From Bemisia tabaci (lineage: Eukaryota; Arthropoda; Insecta; Hemiptera; Aleyrodidae), in NCBI RefSeq assembly GCF_918797505.1, contig NC_092801.1, positions 27,744,477 through 27,808,476 of the forward strand: a DNA stretch of 64,000 bases, read 5' to 3'. A model generated the notes under the pieces. The model was not told the DNA's origin, ran no database searches, and saw nothing but the letters and a program-made list of their open reading frames with translations. This document shows, one piece after another, positions 10,758 through 20,929 of the stretch (the first letter of the stretch is position 1; every line of letters starts with the position of its first letter). Position numbers and translations under genes: made by a program.

Positions 10758-12410
10758 TTACATACCTTCATCAATTGTGTTTTCCTTTTTTTTTGTATTT
10801 TCCAAATTAATTTGTAACTGTTCTTCAAGAGGAATTACCGCCTGTTCACTTTGTTTGATGGAGTCCATCACTGGTCGCAGCATATTCAACATATCCTCTG
10901 GCAGATTTTTCTTTTCACTCTCTATTTTTTTGCAGATATCAGCAAGCAGAAACATTTGTTTATTCAAATAATTTTCCACTCTCAGGAGATAAGTTTTCTA
11001 AAACAAATATATATTTCATGAAGTTTGAAAGTCATTGAATGGGATATGAGAGAACACGTTCCCGTCAAAATGAAATATTCCTTGGATTTTTTACTTCCTC
11101 TGCATTGCGTCAATCTCGATTAAATTGCAGTTCGATGGAGCTACTAAAGTATATTAAAAGTTAAAATTCAAAAAATAAAAATAAAAATCATAGTTAAGCT
11201 TTTTAGTTACTCTAGTAAATATTTGAAGATCAGAAGCCTTTGGTGTAAGTTTTAAAATTCTAGTCTTGAAATTTCATAAGCGTCTGAGTCCTATCCTCTT
11301 CCATAATTTTTTACCTGCTCATTATAGGCGTGCTGTTAATGCTAACGTGAGAAAAGTATTTTGCATGCAACGTATTGCTCGGAAAATACGAATTAATACA
11401 TCCTTCACCGAAAAAAAGCGTTAAATGTTAATCGCTGAAATTGTGGTACTACTCAAATTAGTTGGATGATATGGACATTTCCAATTAATTGCGGTAGTGT
11501 CGCAACATTTGGGTTAGTAACCTAATTTATGAAGGTACTACCACAATTATTCGGAAATGTCCATATCATCCCACAACCCCGTGGTCTTCTCTATCAGAAA
11601 AGTTTGAAGCTCTCTTTCTCAGTGATTGGTTGGTTGATAAATACTCGTCCATTTATTTGAGGGTGCCGTGACAAAACTAAGCCATCAAGACCTCAGAGAA
11701 GGGGTATCAATTTTGCATGCAAGTTCTAAAAATATCATCTATAATCGCAAAAAATATAATGTTCCTTCTTACCAAAAGTACTGTTTCTTTCGGAAGTTGT
11801 GATTCTCCTTCGACAAAATCCAGCCACATCTCACCAGCGACAAAATAGCGTCGTATATTTTCAAGTACATAATTCGCGTATCCTACGTCCTTCAAGAATT
11901 TCAGCGTCACCTTGCTTTTCCGGTTAGCAGCCACCTCTTCTGCTGTTTTTGTGGCGTTCGTTCGGTTCATTTCCACGGCTATGAAAGAATCTAGTAATTC
12001 GCTAAAGGTTTGGTTCGACGGCATTGAAGTAGGCTGTAAGAAGTTGAAATATACTTGCACAATTTTTAAGTTCCAGTAAAAAGCCTTTTTTTTACTGTTC
12101 ATAATAGAAATATTTTGTTTACCTAAACCTGAAAATATCGTGGTGATGACACATTTTTATTCCTATCTACCAGAAAGAACGTAAAATAAAAAAGAGAGCG
12201 TGTAAAAATTATACCTCATCTTTAATTTTCAGTCGTCAATTTAAACTTTTTAAGCTCTGCTGATTTAGGTTTGACTCTTAGTTTAATTCTTCGACCCTTA
12301 TATTTTAGTTTGAATTTCATTCTTTGCTATGAGTAATTATCTATACTTACCGAGGGCTCAATGGAAAATGTAAGGATCAGCACAACGGTTGACACTGAAG
12401 TTAAAATCAT
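10758..12410 (-). CDS. Tandem secreted-protein gene 3 (type A), three exons
   Basis: Coding exons are 12351-12410 (20-residue signal peptide MILTSVSTVVLILTF...), 11773-12033 (87 residues) and 10758-10997 (79 residues plus stop), all phase 0. The product is 186 residues. Exon 2 has FSELLDSFIAVEMNRT, a GYANYVLENIRRYF segment and N-Q-T, N-R-T and N-A-T sequons; exon 3 starts KTYLLRVENYL and has LPEDMLNMLRPVMDSIKQSE. The only mature cysteine is a single one in exon 3, so disulfides are unlikely. Within the otherwise invariant YFDAGK motif this copy reads YFVAGE. The last codons are GAA GGT ATG TAA, where GTATGT could also act as a splice donor. Intron 2 contains a hairpin MITE at 11461-11577. A 1.64-kb palindromic element separates this gene from gene 4. 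Confidence 0.83.
11461..11577. mobile_element. Hairpin MITE in gene 3 intron 2
   Basis: Inverted arms start GTTGGATGATATGGACATTT and end with its complement (through ccacaac). A second copy lies at 18954-19086 in a different intron of gene 1, so the two inserted independently. Confidence 0.75.
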
Positions 12411-12466
12411 ACTTTTCATGCACGTATTAATGTAGAAAACAATTCAATCAAACGCGAGTGTGGTTT

Positions 12467-12487
12467 GAGCTTATCAAAGACAATCTG
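12467..12487 (-). promoter_or_regulatory. Shared promoter box, gene 3
   Basis: Reads AGATTGTCTTTGATAAGC, 59 bp before the ATG, followed by the leader TAATACGTGCATGAAAAGTATG split around the start codon. Confidence 0.5.
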
Positions 12488-13136
12488 TACGTGCAGACAG
12501 TCATACATGACAAACCTACTATGGGTACATTACCTAACTTCAAATTGCCGCTGAGAATTTTATTCATTCCATTTTTACTGGTTCATTTAGACCACTTTAC
12601 CGGGATGGAAGCCTAGTAAGCTTCATCAGCGACGACCAATAGATCGTATAGGTGGTTTTAAATCGATTGATTGCATTCCGAAAATGTTGAAAACATTCTC
12701 TCATTTGGGAAATTATTTCCACGAATAAAGAAAATTGATAGCACACAAGAACGTTTAATTGGCTGATATTTAACTCTAAAAATTATCGGTGCTAGACTCA
12801 AATTAGGGCTGGTGATTTGTTTTAGTTGATGCGCTGATCATACAAGGAGGACAGTGTAAGAAATATTGAAATAAAGTTACTATTAAATAGAATGGGACTA
12901 AAATTTTTTAGCATATAATTGCAATATGTTTACAAAATTTGGTCAATAATTGTCAATTTTAAACAAACAGTAAGATGAGTTCAATTTAGAAAAGTACGCA
13001 ACCAGCAATTCAAAAAAAAATTCTAAATTATCTAAGTCTCAGCTCAATTGGAATGGATGTCAACAATAAAAGGTGCCCCTTCAATCAGTAAGTAAGCAAC
13101 ATACACAACTTTGCGGTATAATAGTATCAAAGTAGC

Positions 13137-13308
13137 ACTGCCGTGCCGTAGAAAAAACACCTTCAAGAACTATAAGTAAAATTGCGAGCAAAATTATCTG
13201 AAAAATTGGAAGAAAAATATTTACAAATTTTCCCGAAAATTCATGATTTACCTGAGGAAATTTGGCAACGCCTCAAGGTTTCTACGGCTTTCTTCCTTAT
13301 CACGGCAG
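13137..13308. mobile_element. MITE family G copy (CTGCCGTGC ends)
   Basis: Starts ACTGCCGTGCC and ends CACGGCAG, with family inner motifs such as aatttggcaacgcc. It splits the duplicated block shared with about 20940-21020. Confidence 0.75.
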
Positions 13309-14019
13309 AATAGTATAGAGTGTATATAGTACATATAGTAACTTATAATAACTTATAACTTATATAACTTATAATAGTACATCAATATCGATACAGTGTG
13401 TGATATAATATCACACATATTATTTAAAGGAGCATACCATTTAAATAAGTCTTTGTTCAAAACATCCAATGTAGATACAACTCTCTAACTTAAATCTGTC
13501 TAGTTGGTACTTTCAAGTCTATTTCTACCATACATCATTCTCTAAAACAGATTCAATCACCGGCCACTTTAGTATCTGTTCCAATGCATATTTTATTTGA
13601 AACTAGGGAAAATTCCGACGCAGAAGTTGTTGGTAATATTGCGTTGTGAGGTACTTTTCCGGCTGCCAATTTGGGTCTGGTTCTAAAGTATCGCATCCCT
13701 GAAGCTGAGATGCCAAGTACTCCATTTCCATTCACTTCCCTGCTTCACAGAATCCTTACTCATTTACCCCAAAATGTGTTGTGGTCACATCTTGGTCTTG
13801 TAATCTTTTTCTTGGGTTCTTTACACAGATCAAATGCAGACAAATGAATGAGCTCATCACCGTTGAAGCGATGTAACGCATATTTAGTTGATAAAATTAT
13901 ACGCTATCAAGAAAACCAAAAAATATCAACTGTGATGAGTCTTGGACCAAGACTCATCTTGGTGATTCAGGCTTAATTTCTCCTTTTTAGTCGCGGATAC
14001 ATTTTTTCATTTTATGGTT

Positions 14020-17000
14020 TTACCCGGACATCGGTTTGGTCATGGTCACATCCATATCGATTTTGAATTGATTTCCAAGTGGAATCAGTGCCTGTTCACT
14101 CTTCTTCATTGCCTCAATTACAGGTAGCAGCATGCTGTAAAAATCCGTTGGCACTTTTGCCACTTCAGTTTGCATTTCTTTTGAGGATGCGGCCAACCTT
14201 TGTAGCTGATCATTTAGATATGTCTCATTTCGCATGATCATGGTTTTCTGAAACAAGATGAATCGCAGTTAAACACTAATTGAGCTTTGAGATTTTAAAG
14301 AACACATTTTTATGGAAATAAAATGGGTTTCTTGTCTTTTGTATTTCTGCACTCTGATGTTTCTTCAGCTCCAAATGGGGTAAAATAAACAAAGCCAGAA
14401 GCAGAAAAAAGTTCACTATTTCTTTCTAGAATTTTCTTACGTTGAAAACGATTCACATAACGCGAATATCAAAACTTAAGAACTCATAAACTTCTAAATA
14501 GGGCACGAACAAGTATTTTAAACACAGACCGATTGGAAGTTGGGTTATTCAAAATACGTGATTTGTATTTTTGCCATTTTACCACTGTTAATTGTGAGCA
14601 CTTGTATCTTGTTAAGGTGATTTGCAGACCTCCAGTCGTGTAATTTGTTTTCTTCGTAAAATTTTGAAGCGATAACATGTTGCATAGTGCTATAATTTAT
14701 AACTTTGTTTAGGAGCTCACTCAACTGCATGCATAGTTGGATGCAGAGACAATAGGTTGGATGTAGGGACAAAGTGTAAACATTTAAAAACAAAATCAGA
14801 GGATAAATCATAAACTCTAATGAAGAATTTAAAATACACGTGACCACCAAGGGGCAGTGGACATTAATTCATGGGGGCAAATTTTTCTGTACAGCGATTT
14901 TTGCCGAGTTGGGGTGAATGATCGGATTTCAAAAAGAACGCTTTGTATAGTGTCCTGAAAAGAATTTGCGATTGATTAAGTTAATTATTATGTTTAGAGA
15001 GAGTACGTGGTGTTACATTGTGATTCGGCAATTTCAATCCCAAACTTATGTGATCAAAATTTTTAGTAATTTTTCATTGAAACAACGTTTCGACAGGGTA
15101 CGTCCGCAATCACATATCTCATTTGCGGTGTCTAAAAAATCTCCGCCTCTATGTTAATTTTTTTTTTAAAAGGAGAAGAAATTGACAGGTGGTGGTTGCT
15201 CAAGATCAAGAAGACGCGGAGTACATGATGCGCAAGTTAGTAGAAGAATATCGGAAGTGGGGTTTGGAAGTCAGCATATCCAAATCTGAGAAGATGACTT
15301 TTGGTGGTGATCAGCAAAGCATTGAGTTGGAGGATGGGCAGCAGATCAAATGCTGCGAGCACTTAAAGTACTTGGGAGTGCGGTTGACCCAGGATGGAAG
15401 GACGGATCAAGCTATCAGGGAAAGGAACACCTTAGCAAGGAAGGCTATAGCGATGTTAAATGGAATCCTCTGGGATCAGCGGATTTCCAAAGATAACAAG
15501 AGGAGGATATACAACGCTGTAGTAAAAAGTATATTAACATACGGATGTGAAGTTTGGCAGCTGAAGAAACGGACACAGGATATGCTAAGAGCAACGGAGA
15601 TGGATTTCTGGAGAAGGTCGGCAGGAATTTCTAGGTGAGATCGGGTCCGTAATGATAGAGTGCGTCAGATAATGGAAGTCGAAAATGACATCGTGTTCGA
15701 CGTCATGACCAAACAACTTGTTTGGTATGGTCATGTCAATAGGATGACGGAAGAGAGGCTGCCAAAAAAGATGCTTGATTGGGTTCCTCCTGGGAGGAGG
15801 CGTAGGGGACGCCCAGTGAGAGGTTGGCGACAGGGGGTGTTAAGTGAGATGAGGGAGTGTCAACTCCCTGATAACCTGTGGGAAGACCGAGCTTTGTGGC
15901 GATTAGGTGTCGCAAAGCGCCAAAGAGCGCTATAACAGCGACTCGTATGTATGTAAGAAATTGACATCATTTCTTGAAGTTTTTGCATATTTTCCTCGCA
16001 CAAGGAAGAAAAATCACGTCAGTCTAACGAATTGCTGTTGAGTAGTTTTCCGTTTAAAAAACAAAGTCTGACAGGAAGTCTTGCCGACTTACATCGTCGA
16101 TTTATGGGACTTCACGTCAAACCACCACAATTTCAGCTTTGTTTGACATTTGAAAGTGATTTGTCCAAACACACGCTATGCAAATTTTTAACATACTCAT
16201 CTAAACTCATTCATTTGAAGCAACAGAAATATTATGATTCTTACCGCTAGCATATCTTGTACTGTAAGGTTCGACTTTCCAGAATTAAAGTCGAACAAGA
16301 CTTTCCCAGCATCAAAGTAGTGTCTTATTTTCTTGAGTACGTCATCTGCTTCTCGCACCACCTTTAGGAATTTAAGCGCCTCTTTGCTGTTTTCCTTCGT
16401 GGCCCACTTTATTGCTTCATTTATGACGGCCTCTCGGATGGGTTCTTCAGCTATGAATGCAACTAATAAATCGTCATAGCTCTCGCTCAACGGTATTGAA
16501 GTTGGCTGAAAACAAGTTAGAATTTCAGATCATTATCTCAAATAAGTATGAATGAAACATTACTTGCATTTTTCAAACTAAGTATGCCCCAGGAATAACG
16601 CAGGTTTCACAATGCAAGTTCCTCTTGAGTGCGATGCAACTCGATGAAAAAATGCTATTTTTTTTTCTTTGAAAAACTTAACAATTTAATGTGAATACGA
16701 AATTTTTGACGATCAGCACGAATGGTCAAAAAAAGAGGCAATGTAATGGGGAGGAACCAAACATAACCCTAATACTTTGATTTTCAGGTGCCCAAATTAA
16801 ACTGCCTCAAATAATGCTATTTTGACTCATATTAAATATATTTACCATCTCTTAATAATATATTTATCCCCCTACCGAAATTCTGAAACGCTTCACCTCT
16901 CTTCATTTAAAAATCTAAATTTTCGTATATACTCCCATTAATAAAATTCTCTGTAAAGACGTTAATAGCATGTGACGCTAAATGTCTTAAAATATACTAA

Positions 17001-17112
17001 CTAACTAACTATTCCCCTAAAATTAATTCCGTATTGGTCCCAATGTCATACTCACCGAGGCCTCAATAAATGCAAGTATTATCGCTATAGAGTACGACAA
17101 AGTTAAAACCAT
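14020..17112 (-). CDS. Tandem secreted-protein gene 2 (type B), three exons
   Basis: Coding exons are 17056-17112 (signal peptide MVLTLSYS...FIEAS, 19 residues), 16245-16505 (87 residues) and 14020-14247 (75 residues plus stop). All are phase 0, with donors GTGAGT and GTAAGA and acceptors TTTTCAG and TTTCAG. The product is 181 residues. Exon 2 holds SYDDLLVAFIAEEPIRE, VVREADDVLKKIRHYFDAGK and one N-L-T sequon; exon 3 holds ETYLNDQLQRL and KKSEQALIPLG and ends in KPMSG, like gene 4. No cysteine is seen in the mature part. Intron 2 is about 2 kb because a 5'-truncated LINE sits in it on the opposite strand; intron 1 carries a repeat with a (TAAC)n tail. The subtype markers (19-residue signal exon, READ motif, ETYLNDQL) pair it with gene 4 and the broken gene 6, not with its neighbours. 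Confidence 0.8.
15188..15954 (+). mobile_element. 5'-truncated non-LTR retrotransposon (RTE/BovB-like) with 12-bp target duplication
   Basis: The element is bounded by perfect copies of AAGAAATTGACA (15176-15187 and 15955-15966). It begins just after the place where the reverse transcriptase catalytic Asp-Asp would be and ends in TGTATGTA repeats. Truncated 5' end, simple-repeat tail and target duplication are the marks of target-primed reverse transcription. It lies antisense inside intron 2 of gene 2, within an older dispersed repeat. Confidence 0.9.
15189..15935 (+). pseudogene. C-terminal part of LINE reverse transcriptase, one in-frame stop
   Basis: Open frame of 249 codons broken by a single TGA at 15636-15638, in SR*DRVRND, most simply a CGA-to-TGA change. 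Visible parts: a KCCEHLKYLGVRLTQDG segment, SILTYGCEVWQL, and the C-terminal QLVWYGHVNRM followed by GRRRRGRP and WEDRALWRLG, all typical of the region after the catalytic core in RTE-like and related LINEs. The fingers/palm motifs and endonuclease are missing, so the copy is dead. Clade assignment is from motif style only. Confidence 0.85.
16872..17003 (+). repeat. Dispersed repeat with (TAAC)n tail, copy in gene 2 intron 1
   Basis: Contains gtaaagacgttaatagc and ends in taactaactaac. Other copies lie at 21945-22083 and at 8950-10728, where it is split by the palindromic element. The tail suggests retroposition. Confidence 0.65.
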
Positions 17113-17173
17113 ACTTTCAGTGCACGCACACATTAATGAGAGAAACAATCAAAATGAAATGTGTGTACAGTTT

Positions 17174-17193
17174 GAGGTTATCAAAAGCGATCT
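17174..17193 (-). promoter_or_regulatory. Shared promoter box, gene 2
   Basis: Reads AGATCGCTTTTGATAACC on the gene strand, starting 64 bp before the ATG, the longest spacing of the six. Confidence 0.5.
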
Positions 17194-17466
17194 AATCACA
17201 GTTTTTAAGGCGAGTTTTTGTTTCCAACTAGACCGACTACGGCCGAGTTGAATTTTCTGTAATAACAATCAAGGTGTTTTTTAAATAAAATTTCCCTGGC
17301 TCTAATTTTTTTCCTTGACCCTCCTTGCAAATCCTCCGGATATTGTCATTGTTATGATCTGAAGATAACACGCTATTCAAACCCGAAATATTAATGATAA
17401 ACGCTTTTGTTGGTAAGACGTTATCCGCCATGTTTGTGCCTTCAGTAGGCTAAAAATTCACTGACC

Positions 17467-19330
17467 TCATAAGAAATGTAATCTTCTTTTGGCCTCCTCT
17501 ATATCGATGTGTAGGTGTTTTTCAAGAGGAGCCACGGTCTGTTCACTCTGTTTGATGTTGTCCATTATTGGCCTCAGCATGTCCAACAAGTCCTCTGGCA
17601 GATCTTCTTCCCTCGCCTCTAAATCTTTGATAATTTCGGCCAGCTTATGCATTTGCACACTCAAGTAATTCTCATCTTCTAGGATATGTGTTTTCTGGAA
17701 CGAAGATGATTTTCACGTCATTCAATAGTGAAATACCGGACCATACATCTCCACGAAAAATGGAGGTTTCTCAAATTTCCTCGAAACAAACCAACCAATC
17801 GTCCTCTTTGTCCAGGATCAGTTATAGGGGAGGGATCGGCGCTTCATCTACTGGGTCTTATTATTCTTGGGCAGGGGTTTGAGTTCGACTGGAGCTATAG
17901 AATTTTTGATAAAACTAAACATTAAACTACAAATTTTAAAATTCCAGACATGAAATTCAAAAAACGTCTTGTGAGCTTCCCTTGTGTCCCTGTTTTTACT
18001 TATCCATTATAATTGCGATGCTGATAAGAGAGATTGCATTGCATGCAACATATCGGTGGTGTATAACTACCAGACCATGTATCACGGTTTGCGACATTGC
18101 AGACTTCCTGTCATAATTTTTTTTTGGATGGAAAACTACCCAACGTCCTCTCTTGAAAACTTACGAGATTTTTCTTCTTTGTGGAACGAACGTGGAGTTT
18201 TTTAAATACCGCAAATGAGATACGTTGTCTGGTAATTTCACCGTCTATATTCATCTATGTGTATGTGTGTACATGACAGTTTAACCCCGTAATACACGAA
18301 CGTAAACGGTACAAAATATCCAAAACAGTGACGGGCATGATAAGCTTGTTGCATATCCAGTTTAAAATTCTTAAATTTTGTCTCGGTGTCTGGCTATCAT
18401 AAGCTATGCAGGTTTCAACGAAATCATCGAAACAAAGTGAAAGAATTTCATCTCACCGCAATTACATCCTCCATTGGAAGGTTTGATTCTACTCTCTCGA
18501 AGTCCAGTCTGATTTTACCGGCATCGAAATAGCGTCGTATGTTTTCGAGGGCATAATCCGCGTGTCCTACAACATCCAAAAATTTGAGCGTCACGTTGCT
18601 TCGCCGGTTCGTGGCCACCTCTACGGCCCTCCTTATGACGTCCAATCGGTTGTTTTCCAAGGCTATGAATGAATCTCGCAATTTGTCAAAACTTATACCT
18701 AATGGCGTTATTGAAGGTGGCTGCAAAAAATTGAAATTCAAACCTGCTTAGTTTAAATGATCATGCTAATTTTTGCATCTATTTAAGTTTTCTACGCTCC
18801 AAATTTCACCATAAAAGATTTTTTTTGCCTTAACTTGAATGTACTTTTGCAATAACAAATTTTATATTCATGTCCAGCAGACGAAAATTACAATAACAGA
18901 GGGGAAAAAAGGGTCAAGGGTTATCATCTAAATTTGTGGTACTGCCCCAATTCGTTGGATGATACGGACATTTCCTAATTAATTGTGGTAGTACTGCAAT
19001 ATTTGGGTTAGTAACCTAATTTATTGGGGTAACAATTAATTGGGGCATTACCACGATTAATTGGAAATGTTCACATAATCTAACAACCTCGTGCTCTTTT
19101 GTCCGTGAATAAAGAAAAGAAAGGAAACATGACCACATTCTTGTTTTTAATCGTCAATTTTAAACTAGTTTAAGTATTTCTATTATTTTCTGTCTTATCA
19201 GTCATCCACATCTTTTATTTCACAGAATTAAAAACTATGTATTACGTATGTAAAACTATGTATAACTTACAGAGGCCTTGATGAAAGGTGTAAGGGTCAA
19301 CACAACAAATGACACCGAAGTTAAAAGCAT
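17467..19330 (-). CDS. Tandem secreted-protein gene 1 (type A), three exons
   Basis: Coding exons are 19271-19330, 18457-18720 and 17467-17694. All junctions are phase 0 with GT-AG borders (donors GTAAGT and GTGAGA; acceptors TTTTTTGCAG and TTCCAG). The 183-residue product starts with a 20-residue hydrophobic signal peptide (MLLTSVSF...FIKAS). Exon 2 (residues 21-108) carries FDKLRDSFIALENNR and ALENIRRYFDAGKI; exon 3 (109-183) carries LPEDLLDMLRPIMDNIKQSE. There is no cysteine in the mature chain, one N-V-T glycosylation sequon, and a charged, probably all-helical composition. Secretion is inferred from the signal peptide. The end (RRLHFL, TGA) differs from the KEGM end of the other type-A genes. 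Intron 1 holds a 133-bp hairpin MITE. The type-B gene 2 starts only 355 bp downstream. I do not recognise the family; a salivary or gut secreted protein is a guess. Confidence 0.85.
18070..18245. mobile_element. MITE family K copy in gene 1 intron 2
   Basis: Inverted ends (ccagaccatgtatcacgg and gagatacgttgtctgg). Relatives lie at 42665-42930, 63740-64000 and around the LINE at 15100-16140. Confidence 0.6.
18954..19086. mobile_element. Hairpin MITE in gene 1 intron 1
   Basis: Copy of the 11461-11577 element; arms GTTGGATGATACGGACATTT and complement. Confidence 0.75.
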
Positions 19331-19387
19331 ACTTTCAATGAACGCATTGCTGTAGGAAGTAATTCCATTAGACCTGAAAATTTCTCG

Positions 19388-19406
19388 ACATTATCAAGAC
19401 GATCTT
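19388..19406 (-). promoter_or_regulatory. Shared promoter box, gene 1
   Basis: On the gene strand the six array copies share an element close to AGATCGTATTTGATAAGC (18 bases), 58-64 bp upstream of the ATG. Its TATTTGATAA core may serve as a TATA-like element; that role is inference. This copy starts 60 bp upstream of the ATG and is the most diverged. Confidence 0.5.
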
Positions 19407-19464
19407 ATACGAGCAAAAAGACGTAGAAGAGGAACAGTGTAGTTGCACATTAGTTTAAAAAATA

Positions 19465-19800
19465 ACTTCCGCTGCCGCGCCGCGTTGACCGCGCTGTGTT
19501 TGGAGAAATGCTTGAAGTAATCCTACAGTCTTGTAGGCGTTATGCGTTTCACGCCGACCACTGCTGAACGCACTGTGTTCGACGCAATGCGTGAAGTATT
19601 CATACAGTCTTGTAGGCGCTATGCATTTCGCGCTGACCGCACTGTTTGGCGCAATGCGTGAAGTAACGTGCAATCTTGAAGGCGCTATGCGTTTCACGCG
19701 CCGACCGCTCTTGACCGCACTGTGCTTGACGCAATGCGTGAAGTATTCATGCAGTCTTGTAGGCGCTATTTTGTGTTACATGCCGACCGCCGCGCAGAGG
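19465..19800 (+). repeat. Satellite-like tandem repeat, about four 70-80 bp units
   Basis: Units carry GCGTGAAGTATTC, AGTCTTGTAGGCGCTAT and CCGACCGCACTGT. The same unit forms an array at 60400-60625, 41 kb away. Confidence 0.75.
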
Positions 19801-20321
19801 GCTTCTCCTTCTCATCTCAAGTCCTGGTCATCATTCCTCTCTATGCCGCGCCGCTCCAGGCCAATTAAATGGCGTGTTTGGTTTCTCTTTTAACTCGACT
19901 AATTAAAGGTGCTGTCTCTTGTATCACCGAAAGACGACAAAATTAGATACAGAGAATTAGAATTAGACAAAAACTATACTCTCGGGAAAGAGAGATTCTG
20001 TCGCCTTTCTCGTTGGTAATTGTTTTTCTGAATCCGATTTTCTTTAAACCAAACTTAAAAAAAATCGCAAAATTTGCCACCATGGACCGCGGCCCATGTG
20101 GCCACCCCGTAAATCCGGCCCTGCGTGGAAGTGCGTTGTTAAGGAAGAAATGGGTGTTCAATGCGTGCGTTTTAATAAAACTTCTTTTTACATACAAACA
20201 TACACACATACATACGTAATCTTTTAATTTTGTGTACTACCCTTTCGTGACCCTACTTTTTAATTTTTTTAAATTCTGTACTAAACTAATTTGATCTCTT
20301 CTCTAATGCGTTAATTTCTCA

Positions 20322-20575
20322 GATGTTAAAAGCACCAAATAAACGTATCTACCGACCAACCATACACACTATTACACACACATCTGCACTACACTATTTT
20401 GATCTCTCCTCTAAGGTGTCAATGGCTCAGATGTTAAAAGCACCAAATAACGTATCGACCAACCAACCATACATACAAAAGCACCAAAAAACGTATCTAC
20501 CAACCAACCAACCATATATACAAGTTAATAGCACCTTTAAATAAGCGTATCTACCAACCAACCGTACATACATAG
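20322..20575 (+). repeat. Minisatellite (ACCAACCAACCATACATACA-like)
   Basis: Irregular units built from agcaccaaataaacgtatc plus accaaccata blocks. Confidence 0.7.
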
Positions 20576-20929
20576 GTCATTTTAAAGCACTCGCTCGCGC
20601 TCTACGATACCTAACCCTGTTAGAAGGGTAAGGTAAAAGAACCGAAGGTATGCTTCTTTACTACGGACTATCCAAAAGTAACGAAACACTCCGTTCCATT
20701 CGTTCCGTTTGGTTTCAGTCTTGGCCTGGAGTTGGAAATAAATGGCGGTTTTCTTATTTGATTTTTATTGGTCCAATTGTTCCCGGCCAGAGGGAAATTG
20801 GACAAATGAGAGTCGGGTATAAAAATCTTTTCATTCTTTTGGGCCGTTCTTTCGTCGGAGCGGGCCTAAGAGAGGGTGAAGCGCCCTCTGGGGGTTGGGC
20901 CGCGTAGCGACCAGGGGGCATGACCTCCT

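Larger units (their letters stand above)
12411..14019. other. Interval between gene 2 (B) and gene 3 (A)
   Basis: No gene is assigned. The blocks at 13070-13136 and 13430-13600 are duplicated at 20940-21240. Two short minus-strand open frames of protein-like composition lie at 13603-13731 and 13760-13903; they are listed as a finding, not a gene. Confidence 0.5.
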
